IMG/VR virus record: IMGVR_UViG_3300010430_004505
Coordinates: 1 to 26,808 of that record
Origin: a virus
DNA: 26,808 bases
Direction: 5' to 3' (one strand)
Shown here: piece after piece, positions 1 to 5,874 of the stretch
How the letters are laid out: each line of letters opens with the position of its first letter
How positions within the stretch are numbered: the first letter of the stretch is position 1
Made by a program: the position numbers and the translations under genes
The notes under the pieces: generated by a model
The model's database searches: none
Told to the model about the DNA's origin: nothing
The model's input: only the letters and a program-made list of their open reading frames with translations

Positions 1-78
1 GCCAAAAGTTGGTCTAACGAAGACATTACCATCAATAAGCTTGACAGTTGTACCACTGGTTGTTGCTTTTCTTATCAT
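1..78 (-). CDS. Partial hypothetical protein cut by the left edge
   Basis: From an ATG at 78 the minus strand stays open for 26 codons to the window edge (MIRKATTSGTTVKLIDGN...), so this may be the first part of a gene continuing to the left. No good Shine-Dalgarno sequence precedes the ATG. The frame is also open a little upstream in a hydrophobic stretch without a start codon. It lies downstream of the membrane-protein gene ending at 144 and could be co-transcribed with it. There is too little sequence to assign a function, and the reading itself is uncertain. Confidence 0.3.
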   Translation of the reverse strand, partial: MIRKATTSGTTVKLIDGNVFVRPTFG

Positions 79-143
79 CGCTAAAATTAGGACAGCTGAA
101 CCGCAAAATATATCGGCTCAGCAGATGAACCGCACCCTGAGTG

Positions 144-626
144 CTAAATAAGACGTTGAAAAGATTTGAAGCGAGCTCCAATCTCTTTGTCTTTCTCAGG
201 CTTTAATTCGCGTCCTATTCCTCTATAAATAGTTCTAAATGTAAAAAAGTTTGGTATCGTTTCATCTGGTCTCTCAATCTTAAAGAATACGAGAGCCATA
301 ACTTTACCTTTGAATTTTCTTGCTTTAACTTGGATAACATCACCTGGCGCTGGCTGGTCTTGCTCATCAAGGTATCCATATCCATATCCTCTGTTCCAGT
401 CAACCCATTTTATGCTATCGCTGAGCTCCCAATAATTATAAATAAATTTCCTTGGTCTCAGCCTCATAAATAAATATTTTAAGCTGTCTGATACTATACC
501 TAACGGTGGTTTACGCATCATTAGTTTATCTGCGTTAAAAAACTTAGTCAATATGATTATGGTTAAGATAGAACCAATCCCTGCGCTCGTAAGGTGAGCT
601 ATGATTTCCAGATAGTTGATATCCAT
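144..626 (-). CDS. Hypothetical membrane-anchored protein
   Basis: A 160-residue protein of no recognised family. A hydrophobic segment at about residues 6-27 (ending ILTIIILTKFF) predicts one N-terminal membrane anchor. The rest is soluble and basic, with a Gly-Tyr-rich patch (GYGYGYLDEQ) and a beta-looking section around PGDVIQVKARKF that could be a small barrel. I chose the ATG at 626 because AAAGGTGGG lies six bases ahead of it; an in-frame ATG at 662 would overlap the upstream gene and has no ribosome-binding site. It follows the TerS-like gene after 13 bp, so the two are probably co-transcribed. Function unknown. Confidence 0.7.
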   Translation of the reverse strand: MDINYLEIIAHLTSAGIGSILTIIILTKFFNADKLMMRKPPLGIVSDSLKYLFMRLRPRKFIYNYWELSDSIKWVDWNRGYGYGYLDEQDQPAPGDVIQVKARKFKGKVMALVFFKIERPDETIPNFFTFRTIYRGIGRELKPEKDKEIGARFKSFQRLI

Positions 627-639
627 AAGGTTCCCACCT

Positions 640-1446
640 TTAATTGATAGTTTGGACGCCAAGCTCAGGAGGTGTGACCTCTCTGAACTGTGCTTCTGCG
701 ATTTCAGCTCTGTTCCGTTTGTCTGTCACTTCGACTATACCTAAAACTTTACCGAAGAACTCATAGCTAAATCTAGCTAGAGCAATCTGGTCCTTCAGGC
801 TAGTTGGTTCGGCAACCAATAGTCTGGCAGTCTTGTCAATAAACAATTCTTCCATACTTTTGAAGTTGCTTAACTCCATAACCTTTAACTGGATTTTATG
901 CATATACGGTTTTAGAACATCCATGAGCTCCTCCTGAACCTGTTTGTCCATTAATAATTTGTTAACTTGCATAGTAACATTGGGCAATGTGGTTAAGCGT
1001 TTAACCTTATATGCCTTGAGATATGCAGAATACGGGTCAAAGCCCATACCCATTAGAGTGATGAACTCTCGCTTCTCGATAGTTAAATATTTCCCGAGAG
1101 CGGAAGTGTTACCCAAAGAGGACTTGTTGTTATTCGTTACCTGAGCATAAAAGTTTTTGGTTATTTTCTTCTCGCCCTTAGCATCATAATAAACACCGAA
1201 GATGCCCATCGGGAATCTAAAGGTGTCAGTGTATTGACCTGACCTGTGACGTTTATTAACAAGTGTTCGGCGATGTAAACACTGCACAACATATCCATCG
1301 TCGGATACAACCCAATCACCTACTTCGATATCTTTACGATGCCAAGGGGTCTTGGGTTCTATGCTATGTTTAACAGCCTCGTCTGAAGAATCATATATAA
1401 TATGTTCTCCTTTGAAATTTCCTCTTCGTACAGTAAACTTACGCAT
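640..1446 (-). CDS. Terminase small subunit-like protein
   Basis: A 268-residue protein. Residues about 120-190 resemble the DNA-binding domain of phage terminase small subunits (Terminase_2 type). They show the pattern REF-ITLMGMGFDPYSAYLKAY, then a helix MQVNKLLMDKQVQEELM, matching the family's 'F...G....AA..AGY...... A..LL.n..V.e.i'. TerS recognises the packaging site and hands DNA to the large subunit. The N-terminal 110 residues (VGDWVVSDDGYVVQC) look like a separate small beta domain, which is unusual for TerS. No large terminase is visible beside it, and it sits on the opposite strand from the head genes. It could instead be another helix-turn-helix DNA-binding protein. The assignment rests on pattern recognition only. 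Confidence 0.5.
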   Translation of the reverse strand: MRKFTVRRGNFKGEHIIYDSSDEAVKHSIEPKTPWHRKDIEVGDWVVSDDGYVVQCLHRRTLVNKRHRSGQYTDTFRFPMGIFGVYYDAKGEKKITKNFYAQVTNNNKSSLGNTSALGKYLTIEKREFITLMGMGFDPYSAYLKAYKVKRLTTLPNVTMQVNKLLMDKQVQEELMDVLKPYMHKIQLKVMELSNFKSMEELFIDKTARLLVAEPTSLKDQIALARFSYEFFGKVLGIVEVTDKRNRAEIAEAQFREVTPPELGVQTIN

Positions 1447-1456
1447 CTCGGAAACC

Positions 1457-1660
1457 TTAAAAAATTAAATTAAATGTGGTATAGAATAAGCTAAAAACAG
1501 CATATGATGCTAAAAGGCATAAGCCTATGAACATAAAAATTCCACAAAGCCACGCAAATGGCGCTATAGCCCACTCTAAGAGCTCTTCTTTTACCTCTTT
1601 AATCGCTTTCCTTAGCCTCTGACTTCTTGTCGTCTGGTTTATCGTCGCGAATTTTGTCAT
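1457..1660 (-). CDS. Small single-pass membrane protein
   Basis: A 67-residue protein with a basic amphipathic N-terminal half (QRLRKAIKEVKEELLEW) followed by one or two closely spaced hydrophobic stretches (FAWLCGIFMFIGLCLLASYA, then VFSLFYTTFNLIF). The start at 1660 is preceded by AGAGG six bases upstream; the ATG at 1675 has no ribosome-binding site. The gene begins inside the end of the upstream gene, overlapping it by about 60 bases in another frame, and stops 11 bp before the TerS-like gene. Small membrane proteins in phage early regions are often host-takeover or lysis-related factors, but nothing here shows a specific role. Confidence 0.55.
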   Translation of the reverse strand: MTKFATINQTTRSQRLRKAIKEVKEELLEWAIAPFAWLCGIFMFIGLCLLASYAVFSLFYTTFNLIF

Positions 1661-1913
1661 CTTCAACCTCTTCATCTAGTATGGTTATACTTTTCTTCTT
1701 CCCTTGTTTGATAGCGATTGGCTCGTCTATCTCATCAAAGGAAGCTGAGAAATGTATTGCCTTGGTATCCGATTCAAATTTACCGATACTTGTACCCTCA
1801 AACTTAACTAGCTCTTTCTTATCATCGACAGTAATAGATAAAATTTTATCATTATCGGCAATAATACTGTTGCTAATCAAGAATGCGGATAGCTTTTTTG
1901 CTTGTATTCCCAA
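1599..1913 (-). CDS. Hypothetical acidic protein (TTG start)
   Basis: A 104-residue protein. The first 80 residues look like a small beta-rich fold (ILSITVDDKKELVKFEGTS). The last 25 are a highly charged Asp/Lys/Glu tail that is probably disordered. It starts with TTG, supported by AAAAGGAG seven bases upstream. A sigma-70 type promoter lies just ahead of it (1935-1963), so this gene is likely the first of a local transcription unit that includes the membrane protein and the TerS-like gene downstream. No family recognised. Confidence 0.65.
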   Translation of the reverse strand: MGIQAKKLSAFLISNSIIADNDKILSITVDDKKELVKFEGTSIGKFESDTKAIHFSASFDEIDEPIAIKQGKKKSITILDEEVEDDKIRDDKPDDKKSEAKESD

Positions 1914-1934
1914 GATAATACTCCTTTTACTGTT

Positions 1935-1963
1935 AAGATAACTAAAAACAGTTCAAATGTCAA
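1935..1963 (-). promoter_or_regulatory. Sigma-70 type promoter
   Basis: On the minus strand TTGACA (1963-1958) is followed after exactly 17 bp by TATCTT (1940-1935). The -35 is a perfect match and the -10 matches four of six consensus bases. It lies in the only gap between the genes at 1967-2587 and 1599-1913, about 20 bp ahead of the latter's start. An ACTGTT...AACAGT inverted repeat spans the spacer and the -10, which could be an operator. Confidence 0.6.
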
Positions 1964-1966
1964 GCG

Positions 1967-2587
1967 TTATTTAATTTCTGTTGCTTTACTATTATCATCT
2001 TTTCTTTGATGAGTCTCTTTGTTTTTAGTCTTATCATAGAAGTGTTTCTTCTTAGGATGGTGCTCATTTTCTGTTTTCTCACCTCTTTTGGGAGCACCTA
2101 CACGAGTTTTCAGCTGAATCATATTCTTTGGAGAGTTCATAGCTTTCACTATATCCATTCCAGTGATTGCAACTGTAGACCTGTGCCCACCTCTTTGTGG
2201 AAAGTCACCCAGAGGATTGCCAGAGATAATAGTATTAACTATATCTGCTAGCTGGTCGGGGTCAAATTGAACGGGCTCATCATTTTGGAACTCACCCATA
2301 TCATATTGGTCACCTTCATCTTCGCCTTCTTGGACAATGATGCCGATGTCAACATAATCAAATTTCAATTTCCCTAACATTACATTTCGGACCTTCTCTT
2401 TAACACTCTCAATGACGAGACCTAAAGTTGCCTCTAAGTCGTCCATCTTTGAGATAGAGTGGTCCTTCTTCAGGATATTATCCTTGAGTAGAAACCCTGT
2501 GTCCATCTTGAATAGAGTTAAATCAACTCTACCAGTCTCGTTAATATCGAAAAACGGGATATCAGGATTTTTGTTTTTCTCGCTCAT
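1967..2587 (-). CDS. Hypothetical protein with charged C-terminal tail
   Basis: A 206-residue soluble protein of no recognised family. Residues 1-110 are acidic and mixed alpha/beta (MDDLEATLGLVIESVKEKV, FDYVDIGIIVQEGEDEGD). The middle holds a Gly/Pro-rich stretch (NPLGDFPQRGGHRS). The last 45 residues are Lys/Glu/His-rich and probably disordered. It begins at an ATG. Upstream lies a 140-bp gap with a long hairpin (2633-2720), and downstream a sigma-70 promoter starts the next unit. Several neighbours share the plan of an acidic core with a charged tail. Confidence 0.65.
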   Translation of the reverse strand: MSEKNKNPDIPFFDINETGRVDLTLFKMDTGFLLKDNILKKDHSISKMDDLEATLGLVIESVKEKVRNVMLGKLKFDYVDIGIIVQEGEDEGDQYDMGEFQNDEPVQFDPDQLADIVNTIISGNPLGDFPQRGGHRSTVAITGMDIVKAMNSPKNMIQLKTRVGAPKRGEKTENEHHPKKKHFYDKTKNKETHQRKDDNSKATEIK

Positions 2588-2632
2588 ACCTATCCTAACT
2601 TTTATGAAATTGGCATTGATAAATATAGAGAA

Positions 2633-2720
2633 ATAGCTATAGCCTGATATTTATAGCTTGTGCGGGGTTCTCGATTCTGTTTTGCAACCTAAACGAAAAA
2701 CAAGCTATGACTATAGCTAT
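2633..2720 (-). ncRNA. Long two-part hairpin in a 140-bp intergenic gap
   Basis: Two complementary blocks face each other: ATAGCTATAG (10 bp) pairs across the element with CTATAGCTAT, and inside this ATAGCTTG pairs with CAAGCTAT (8 bp). An internal loop of 2 nt on one side and 10 nt on the other separates the helices. The apical loop of about 40 nt can form a further GGTT/AACC pairing. It lies between two minus-strand genes and is not followed by a T-run, so it is not a plain terminator. It may be an mRNA processing or stability element, or a small RNA. The coding strand is inferred from its neighbours. Confidence 0.45.
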
Positions 2721-2729
2721 CCTCTTAGG

Positions 2730-2993
2730 CTATTTGATTTCTATCAGTCTTCGCTTTTTACCTGGGAAGATTTGAATTGTATCTTGACAATTATCTTTCA
2801 ATAGTAAATTCACGGGCATATCTTTTTGATAAACTCTTACGTGTTGTTTATCTACTATTATACAATCATCTTCACCAACTTCAACTTGACTGATAATTCC
2901 TCTCTCTGTCTTACGATTCCATAACCATATGATTAAACCTATCAATATGATTACTATAAATCCTAAAATCCAGAGCGCTGTGTGATTCTCCAT
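2730..2993 (-). CDS. Small N-terminally anchored membrane protein
   Basis: An 87-residue protein. Residues 6-25 form one clear transmembrane helix (LWILGFIVIILIGLIIWLW) followed by positively charged NRK, so the remaining 60 residues are predicted to be cytoplasmic. That domain is beta-rich (DDCIIVDKQHVRVYQKD). The gene starts 2 bp after the preceding membrane-protein gene, in the same operon. No family recognised. Confidence 0.6.
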   Translation of the reverse strand: MENHTALWILGFIVIILIGLIIWLWNRKTERGIISQVEVGEDDCIIVDKQHVRVYQKDMPVNLLLKDNCQDTIQIFPGKKRRLIEIK

Positions 2994-2995
2994 AA

Positions 2996-3367
2996 CTACC
3001 TCTTCTTCCCTGGATTCCTTTTCTTGAATCCGTGGTCGTTGTCCTTCTCCTTCTTAACCTTAACTTTAGTTTTCTTAGGCTGAGGCTCGGTAGGTTCAAC
3101 TTTAGCTTTAGTGTCTGGAGGCTCACCCAATGGTTCATTGTTCTCGTAAGCTTTAATTGCCTTATACAGGGCTGACTTAACAAGAAAATACCATTCATCT
3201 TTATCTGCTTCCCTCATAGGTTCAAACCGCTTATTGGATTTGAATGCGTAATAAATAGAAACAGATATCCATACTATCACGACTACTATCAACGCTATGA
3301 GTAATACTTGAAGTATACCCTCAACTACAGAGTCGTGAGGTATGAGTTGAGTGAATGTTAGATTCAC
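2996..3367 (-). CDS. Membrane protein with Lys/Pro-rich tail (GTG start)
   Basis: About 123 residues: a short N-terminal part, one strong transmembrane helix (ILQVLLIALIVVVIVWISV, about residues 18-40), a short helical domain (WYFLVKSALYKAIKAY), then a 50-residue Pro/Lys/Glu tail ending in a basic cluster. Two in-frame GTG codons at 3373 and 3367 could start it. GAGGTGAT is placed five bases ahead of the second, so I prefer 3367. It is directly followed by another membrane protein, and the two could form a membrane complex. Function unknown. Confidence 0.6.
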   Translation of the reverse strand: MNLTFTQLIPHDSVVEGILQVLLIALIVVVIVWISVSIYYAFKSNKRFEPMREADKDEWYFLVKSALYKAIKAYENNEPLGEPPDTKAKVEPTEPQPKKTKVKVKKEKDNDHGFKKRNPGKKR

Positions 3368-3414
3368 TATCACCTCGCTATTAGTGTGATTTAGTATTAT
3401 TACCCTTTGTAGGT

Positions 3415-3456
3415 AAAATATAAAAGTAAGTGCCCAAGCTTAGCCTGAACACTTAC
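3415..3456 (-). terminator. Intrinsic terminator after the 3997 gene
   Basis: On the minus strand GTAAGTG pairs with CACTTAC (7 bp). Inside it CAGGC pairs with GCTTG around a TAA loop, and the stem is followed by the T-rich run TTTTATATTTT. It starts a few bases after the stop codon of the gene at 3464-3997. Confidence 0.65.
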
Positions 3457-3463
3457 ATTAAAC

Positions 3464-3997
3464 TTATCTCTTCTTTCCGAAGCCAAAGTTTGTCTTAGAA
3501 GCTTGAGCCTCTTCTTCATTATCTTCATCTCTGTCACGTTTCTTAAAGGATGTAACTCCACCCTTAGCACTTGTGACCTGATGCTCAACTTCAAGAGCAA
3601 ACGTTAATCTACGCTCATCGTTGACCTTAATCAACCTGCCGACACCTTTAGTTTTACCATATCTGATGTCATATGTAGCATAAATAGCTTCACCAGCGTC
3701 TTCAGCGAGTTCAGTGAGTTCGTCCATAATATCTTCTGCAACTTCACCAACATCGTTGAAGCCCTCTGGCATTTCTTTAGGACTTTTAGGTGTTATGGTA
3801 GCATACTCACCATTGTCCTGACCTGTCCACTGTCTGATGTAACCAAATTGGTTTGACAGCCAATCAATCTTTGCATCGAGCTCATCTGATATCTCAAAGT
3901 TCTCGTGAGATTGATTCTTAGGCTCAGCAGTTTTAGTTTCTTTCTGCGTGTTCTGCTGATTACCTTTATTGTTTTTCTGACCTTTTTTTACTCTCAA
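3464..3997 (-). CDS. Hypothetical acidic protein (TTG start)
   Basis: A 177-residue soluble protein. Residues 1-35 are a Lys/Gln/Asn-rich, probably disordered arm. Residues 36-145 form a folded acidic core (DVGEVAEDIMDELTELAEDA; DIRYGKTKGVGRLIKVNDE). The tail is charged and ends GFGKKR. TTG is the start codon, with AAAGGAG correctly placed upstream. It is bracketed by hairpins: one in the gap before it and an intrinsic terminator after it. The layout (basic arm, compact core, acidic stretch) is seen in some nucleic-acid-binding phage proteins, but no family is recognised. Confidence 0.65.
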   Translation of the reverse strand: MRVKKGQKNNKGNQQNTQKETKTAEPKNQSHENFEISDELDAKIDWLSNQFGYIRQWTGQDNGEYATITPKSPKEMPEGFNDVGEVAEDIMDELTELAEDAGEAIYATYDIRYGKTKGVGRLIKVNDERRLTFALEVEHQVTSAKGGVTSFKKRDRDEDNEEEAQASKTNFGFGKKR

Positions 3998-4051
3998 GGG
4001 TATTCTCCTTTATGATTAAATACTGGTTAATGATAAAACTCTGTTAAGAAG

Positions 4052-4077
4052 CTCAAGCTAAAGCTAATTAGCCTGAG
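4052..4077 (-). terminator. Stem-loop overlapping the stop codon of the 4423 gene
   Basis: CTCAGGCTAA pairs with TTAGCTTGAG (10 bp with one G-U) around a six-base loop. The TAG stop codon of the upstream gene lies inside the hairpin. The G-U pair forms only in minus-strand RNA. Downstream sequence is only moderately T-rich, so this could be a weak terminator or a 3'-end stabiliser. Confidence 0.45.
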
Positions 4078-4423
4078 TCTTCACCTCGGACTTTCCATCT
4101 TTCTCTTTATCTTTCTCATCCTCATCGGGGTCAATTAAGAAATAGTAGAATATCTCACCCTTTCTAACTTCTCCAGAGTGATAACGCAATAACATAATAT
4201 CATCGCTTTCTTCCTCTACTACCTCGCATTCAAAGATTTCTTTGGTCTCATCATTCAGGACATACCCAATAAATGGTTCAGCAAGAGATAACTCTTGATT
4301 AGTTCTGGGTATGTGGACTTCGAGGCAATCCATATCGTCTTTCTTAACGACACCCTCGGCTTCACAATCCTGTAGAAAGTTTGCCAGCCGTTCTACAAAC
4401 CTTACAGCTGATTTTCTTCTCAC
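4064..4423 (-). CDS. Hypothetical acidic protein (GTG start)
   Basis: A 119-residue protein with a GTG start supported by AAGGAG six bases upstream. An N-terminal amphipathic helix (SAVRFVERLANFLQDCEAEG) precedes a beta-rich core (LEVHIPRTNQELSLAEPFIG; SDDIMLLRYHSGEVRKGEI) and an acidic/Lys tail. It is the first gene behind promoter-motif copy 4461-4472, 38 bp upstream, and ends in a hairpin, so it may be its own transcription unit. No family recognised. Confidence 0.65.
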   Translation of the reverse strand: MRRKSAVRFVERLANFLQDCEAEGVVKKDDMDCLEVHIPRTNQELSLAEPFIGYVLNDETKEIFECEVVEEESDDIMLLRYHSGEVRKGEIFYYFLIDPDEDEKDKEKDGKSEVKTQAN

Positions 4424-4460
4424 TTGCGCTCCTTAAGATTAATTAATAAAATGTAATATC

Positions 4461-4472
4461 AAGTACGACGCC
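4461..4472 (-). promoter_or_regulatory. GGCGTCGTACTT promoter-like motif, copy 1
   Basis: Exact minus-strand GGCGTCGTACTT in the gap between the tRNA-like gene and the gene starting at 4423, 38 bp upstream of that start. It is one of five copies in the window, each at the head of a transcription unit and pointing in the direction of transcription. Confidence 0.6.
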
Positions 4473-4491
4473 GTTGCGTGCTAATAAAATG

Positions 4492-4614
4492 GGGCAATGA
4501 AGAGATTTGAACTCTCATCTACTGATTCCGTTATGGGTCAATTAATTAACAAATAGGAGTTACTATGCTTATTATAAGCGGAACCAGCGCTTTAACCAAT
4601 TAAGCTACACTGCC
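4492..4614 (-). tRNA. tRNA-like gene with a 56-nt anticodon loop (intron-like insertion)
   Basis: The minus strand gives a good cloverleaf. The acceptor GGCAGTG pairs with CATTGCC. Next come TA at positions 8-9, a D-arm GCTT-AATTGGTTA-AAGC, and an anticodon stem CTGGT/ATCAG. A 5-nt variable loop and a T-arm GAGAG-TTCAAAT-CTCTT follow. CCA-like bases follow the acceptor, but the discriminator position is ambiguous. The anticodon loop (4527-4582) is 56 nt rather than 7. Its ends are complementary (TCCG/CGGA), extending the stem to 9 bp, and it contains the hairpin GCTTATAATAAGC. The anticodon cannot be fixed without knowing what is removed, if anything. It could be an intron-containing tRNA, a decayed tRNA or a tRNA mimic. 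Confidence 0.65.
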
Positions 4615-4625
4615 CGTGTAAATAC

Positions 4626-4744
4626 AGCGGAGAGGCTGATGAAATTTACTTAGCGAATCCCTGCAGATAATCACTGGCATCCTTGTGGGACTCAAGCTAA
4701 GCTGTACAGATGTTAACCCAATTAACGGTATGTACCTCTCCGCT
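4626..4744 (-). ncRNA. Multibranched structured RNA just upstream of the tRNA-like gene
   Basis: A 10-bp stem (AGCGGAGAGG on the plus strand at 4626-4635, complement at 4735-4744) closes a domain of 119 nt. On the minus strand it holds two hairpins. One is GTACA...TGTAC with inner GTTAA-TTGGG-TTAAC. The other is CTTAGC...GCTAAG with inner GAGTCCC...GGGATTC. It ends 11 nt before the tRNA-like gene and has no open reading frame of note. The acceptor-like stem and the AATTGGGTTA loop recall a tRNA, but no T-arm can be formed, so I do not call it one. Confidence 0.5.
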
Positions 4745-4754
4745 TAAAATAGGT

Positions 4755-4807
4755 GCCCCAGTTCACTTATAGTGGCTATCATTGATAGTTGCCGTGATTG
4801 CTGGGGC
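4755..4807 (-). terminator. Long imperfect hairpin after the YkgJ-like gene
   Basis: GCCCCAG (4755-4761) pairs with CTGGGGC (4801-4807). Further in, TCAC pairs with GTGA, GGC with GCC, and TATC with GATA around an ATT loop. It lies about 40 bp beyond the stop of the Cys-rich gene and 24 bp beyond promoter-motif copy 2, so it may be the 5' end of the RNA unit or a terminator. No T-run follows on the minus strand. Confidence 0.4.
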
Positions 4808-4830
4808 TTTGATAAAGAGCCGACAAAGAT

Positions 4831-4842
4831 AAGTACGACGCC
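4831..4842 (-). promoter_or_regulatory. GGCGTCGTACTT promoter-like motif, copy 2
   Basis: Exact copy on the minus strand, directly after the stop of the Cys-rich gene and ahead of the two structured elements and the tRNA-like gene. The only thing downstream before copy 1 is RNA, so this copy would drive an RNA-only unit. Confidence 0.55.
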
Positions 4843-4845
4843 AAG

Positions 4846-5277
4846 CTATCTAAATAACTTGCTGAGTACGTTATCTCTTTTGGTATTGCACACCGATGAT
4901 GTACAACCTGAACCCATCATTGGGCAATCAATTAGTTCTTGGTCACTACGTATCTTATCATATATCTTGCACTTACGCTGACCGATAGCATTCGGTTCAG
5001 CTAAGTGTTCACATTGATAATCTCTTGTCTTCTTCATTATAGTGTATGGACAAGGTCCTTGCTCACAACAGAATCCACATTGAACACAAGGTATTTCATT
5101 GAAGCCAAAGTAGCTATCCATAGCATCTTGGACTTCAGTAGCTTTAGCTTTAAGCTTAGCCTCAACTGCTCGTTTATGTCTTTTGCGGTTAAACTCTTCT
5201 TCAGACATAGGTGTTGTATCTCTATGTAGACTTACATCTGATTCTGCAAGCTTAAGATACTCTTCATAATCACTCAT
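4846..5277 (-). CDS. YkgJ-like Cys-cluster (CxxCxxCC) metal-binding protein
   Basis: A 143-residue protein whose C-terminal half carries ten cysteines: PCVQCGFCCEQGPCPY at residues 63-78, then C89, C103 (RKCKIYD), C118, C125 and C130. The CxxCGxCC opening followed by spaced single Cys is the signature of the YkgJ/UPF0153 zinc- or iron-chelating family. The family's biochemical role is poorly known. The N-terminal 60 residues are helical and charged. The start at 5277 is chosen because GAGGTGATT precedes the ATG; a GTG two codons upstream lies inside that site. It is the last gene of the RNase H unit. Confidence 0.6.
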   Translation of the reverse strand: MSDYEEYLKLAESDVSLHRDTTPMSEEEFNRKRHKRAVEAKLKAKATEVQDAMDSYFGFNEIPCVQCGFCCEQGPCPYTIMKKTRDYQCEHLAEPNAIGQRKCKIYDKIRSDQELIDCPMMGSGCTSSVCNTKRDNVLSKLFR

Positions 5278-5284
5278 AATCACC

Positions 5285-5422
5285 TCAATTTAGATTAATA
5301 TAAGAGTGATGAGCCAATACTTTGATTGACTCATCATCTATGTTATTGTGACCTATCACTAAGGCAGAGATATTGATATCTATCACTTGCATCTCATCAA
5401 CCTCTTTGCCTAATATCCACAT
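5285..5422 (-). CDS. Small hypothetical protein (45 aa)
   Basis: A short open frame of 45 codons starting MWILGKEVDEMQVIDINISA, 11 bp after the RNase H stop, with an AGACAGG-like site upstream, and ending 7 bp before the next gene's start. The frame is open further upstream inside the RNase H gene, but that part is a shadow. Coding status is supported only by tight fit in the operon. Function unknown. Confidence 0.4.
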   Translation of the reverse strand: MWILGKEVDEMQVIDINISALVIGHNNIDDESIKVLAHHSYINLN

Positions 5423-5432
5423 ACCTGTCTCT

Positions 5433-5873
5433 TCAGCTTGAACTGCGCTTATTCTTGCGAGCTTTACGCTTTCTTTGAACAATCTCAAGCTCCTTGCCCG
5501 CGAGATTCTGACTTCTCGGCACCCATAACAAGTGGGCACGCTCAAATACTTTATTAATGTGGCTAAGATGGGTATTAACCACTTGAATAGCTCTTTTAAT
5601 ATGAACATCTCTTACTTTCCAATCTCCATTAACTTGGTTCTTCACAAGCTGTGAATCTGTTTTAATGCGTATCTTATCCCTATGTTTAGTATTCTCTTTA
5701 ATCCACGCTAATGAATGAATAAGTGCTTTATATTCCATTTGATTATTAGTGTGCTTACCTTCATAGTAGTGATAACCTATAGCTATCTCTTTCCCAGCAT
5801 TATCAGTAACAATGAAACAAGTCTCACCGATGGTAGCATTATTACTACCACCGTCTACATAGATTGTATACAT
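5433..5873 (-). CDS. rnhA: Ribonuclease HI-like protein
   Basis: A 146-residue protein of about the size of RNase HI, which cuts the RNA strand of RNA-DNA hybrids and can remove primers during phage replication. The fold motifs are present in order: YVDGGSNNA with catalytic D7, NNQMEYKAL with E47, TDSQLVKNQVNG with D73, and the late WVPRSQN motif near residue 115. The usual fourth carboxylate (N..AD.LA) reads NLAGKEL here, with Gly in place of Asp, and the protein ends in a basic run. Three of four metal ligands remain, so activity is uncertain. It starts two bases away from the upstream membrane-protein gene's stop, clearly in one operon. Confidence 0.85.
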   Translation of the reverse strand: MYTIYVDGGSNNATIGETCFIVTDNAGKEIAIGYHYYEGKHTNNQMEYKALIHSLAWIKENTKHRDKIRIKTDSQLVKNQVNGDWKVRDVHIKRAIQVVNTHLSHINKVFERAHLLWVPRSQNLAGKELEIVQRKRKARKNKRSSS

Positions 5874-5874
5874 A

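Noticed and set aside
1627-1941. Plus-strand frame of 104 codons rich in Ser and Leu
   Set aside because: It is the antisense of the acidic TTG-start gene, whose ribosome-binding site and promoter are clear.
4492-4614. Group I intron in the tRNA anticodon loop
   Set aside because: The insertion is only about 49 nt; the group I catalytic core (P3-P9) cannot fit.
4627-4660. CTGATGA on the plus strand, as in a hammerhead ribozyme core
   Set aside because: No stem II follows the core directly, and there is no GAAA plus stem III in the right place; the strand is also opposite to the local genes.
4626-4744. A third tRNA gene (Ser-like acceptor GGAGAGG/CCTCTCC)
   Set aside because: A D-loop-like stretch exists, but no T-arm can be placed before the 3' acceptor strand, and D-arm spacing is wrong.
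4772-4981. Plus-strand frame of 69 codons
   Set aside because: It runs antisense through the Cys-rich gene and the hairpin region and has no ribosome-binding site.
5285-5608. A 107-aa frame overlapping the RNase H gene, or a frameshift in RNase H
   Set aside because: RNase H reads through in one frame with its motifs in order; only the part after its stop has a start with a fitting site, reported as a 45-aa gene.
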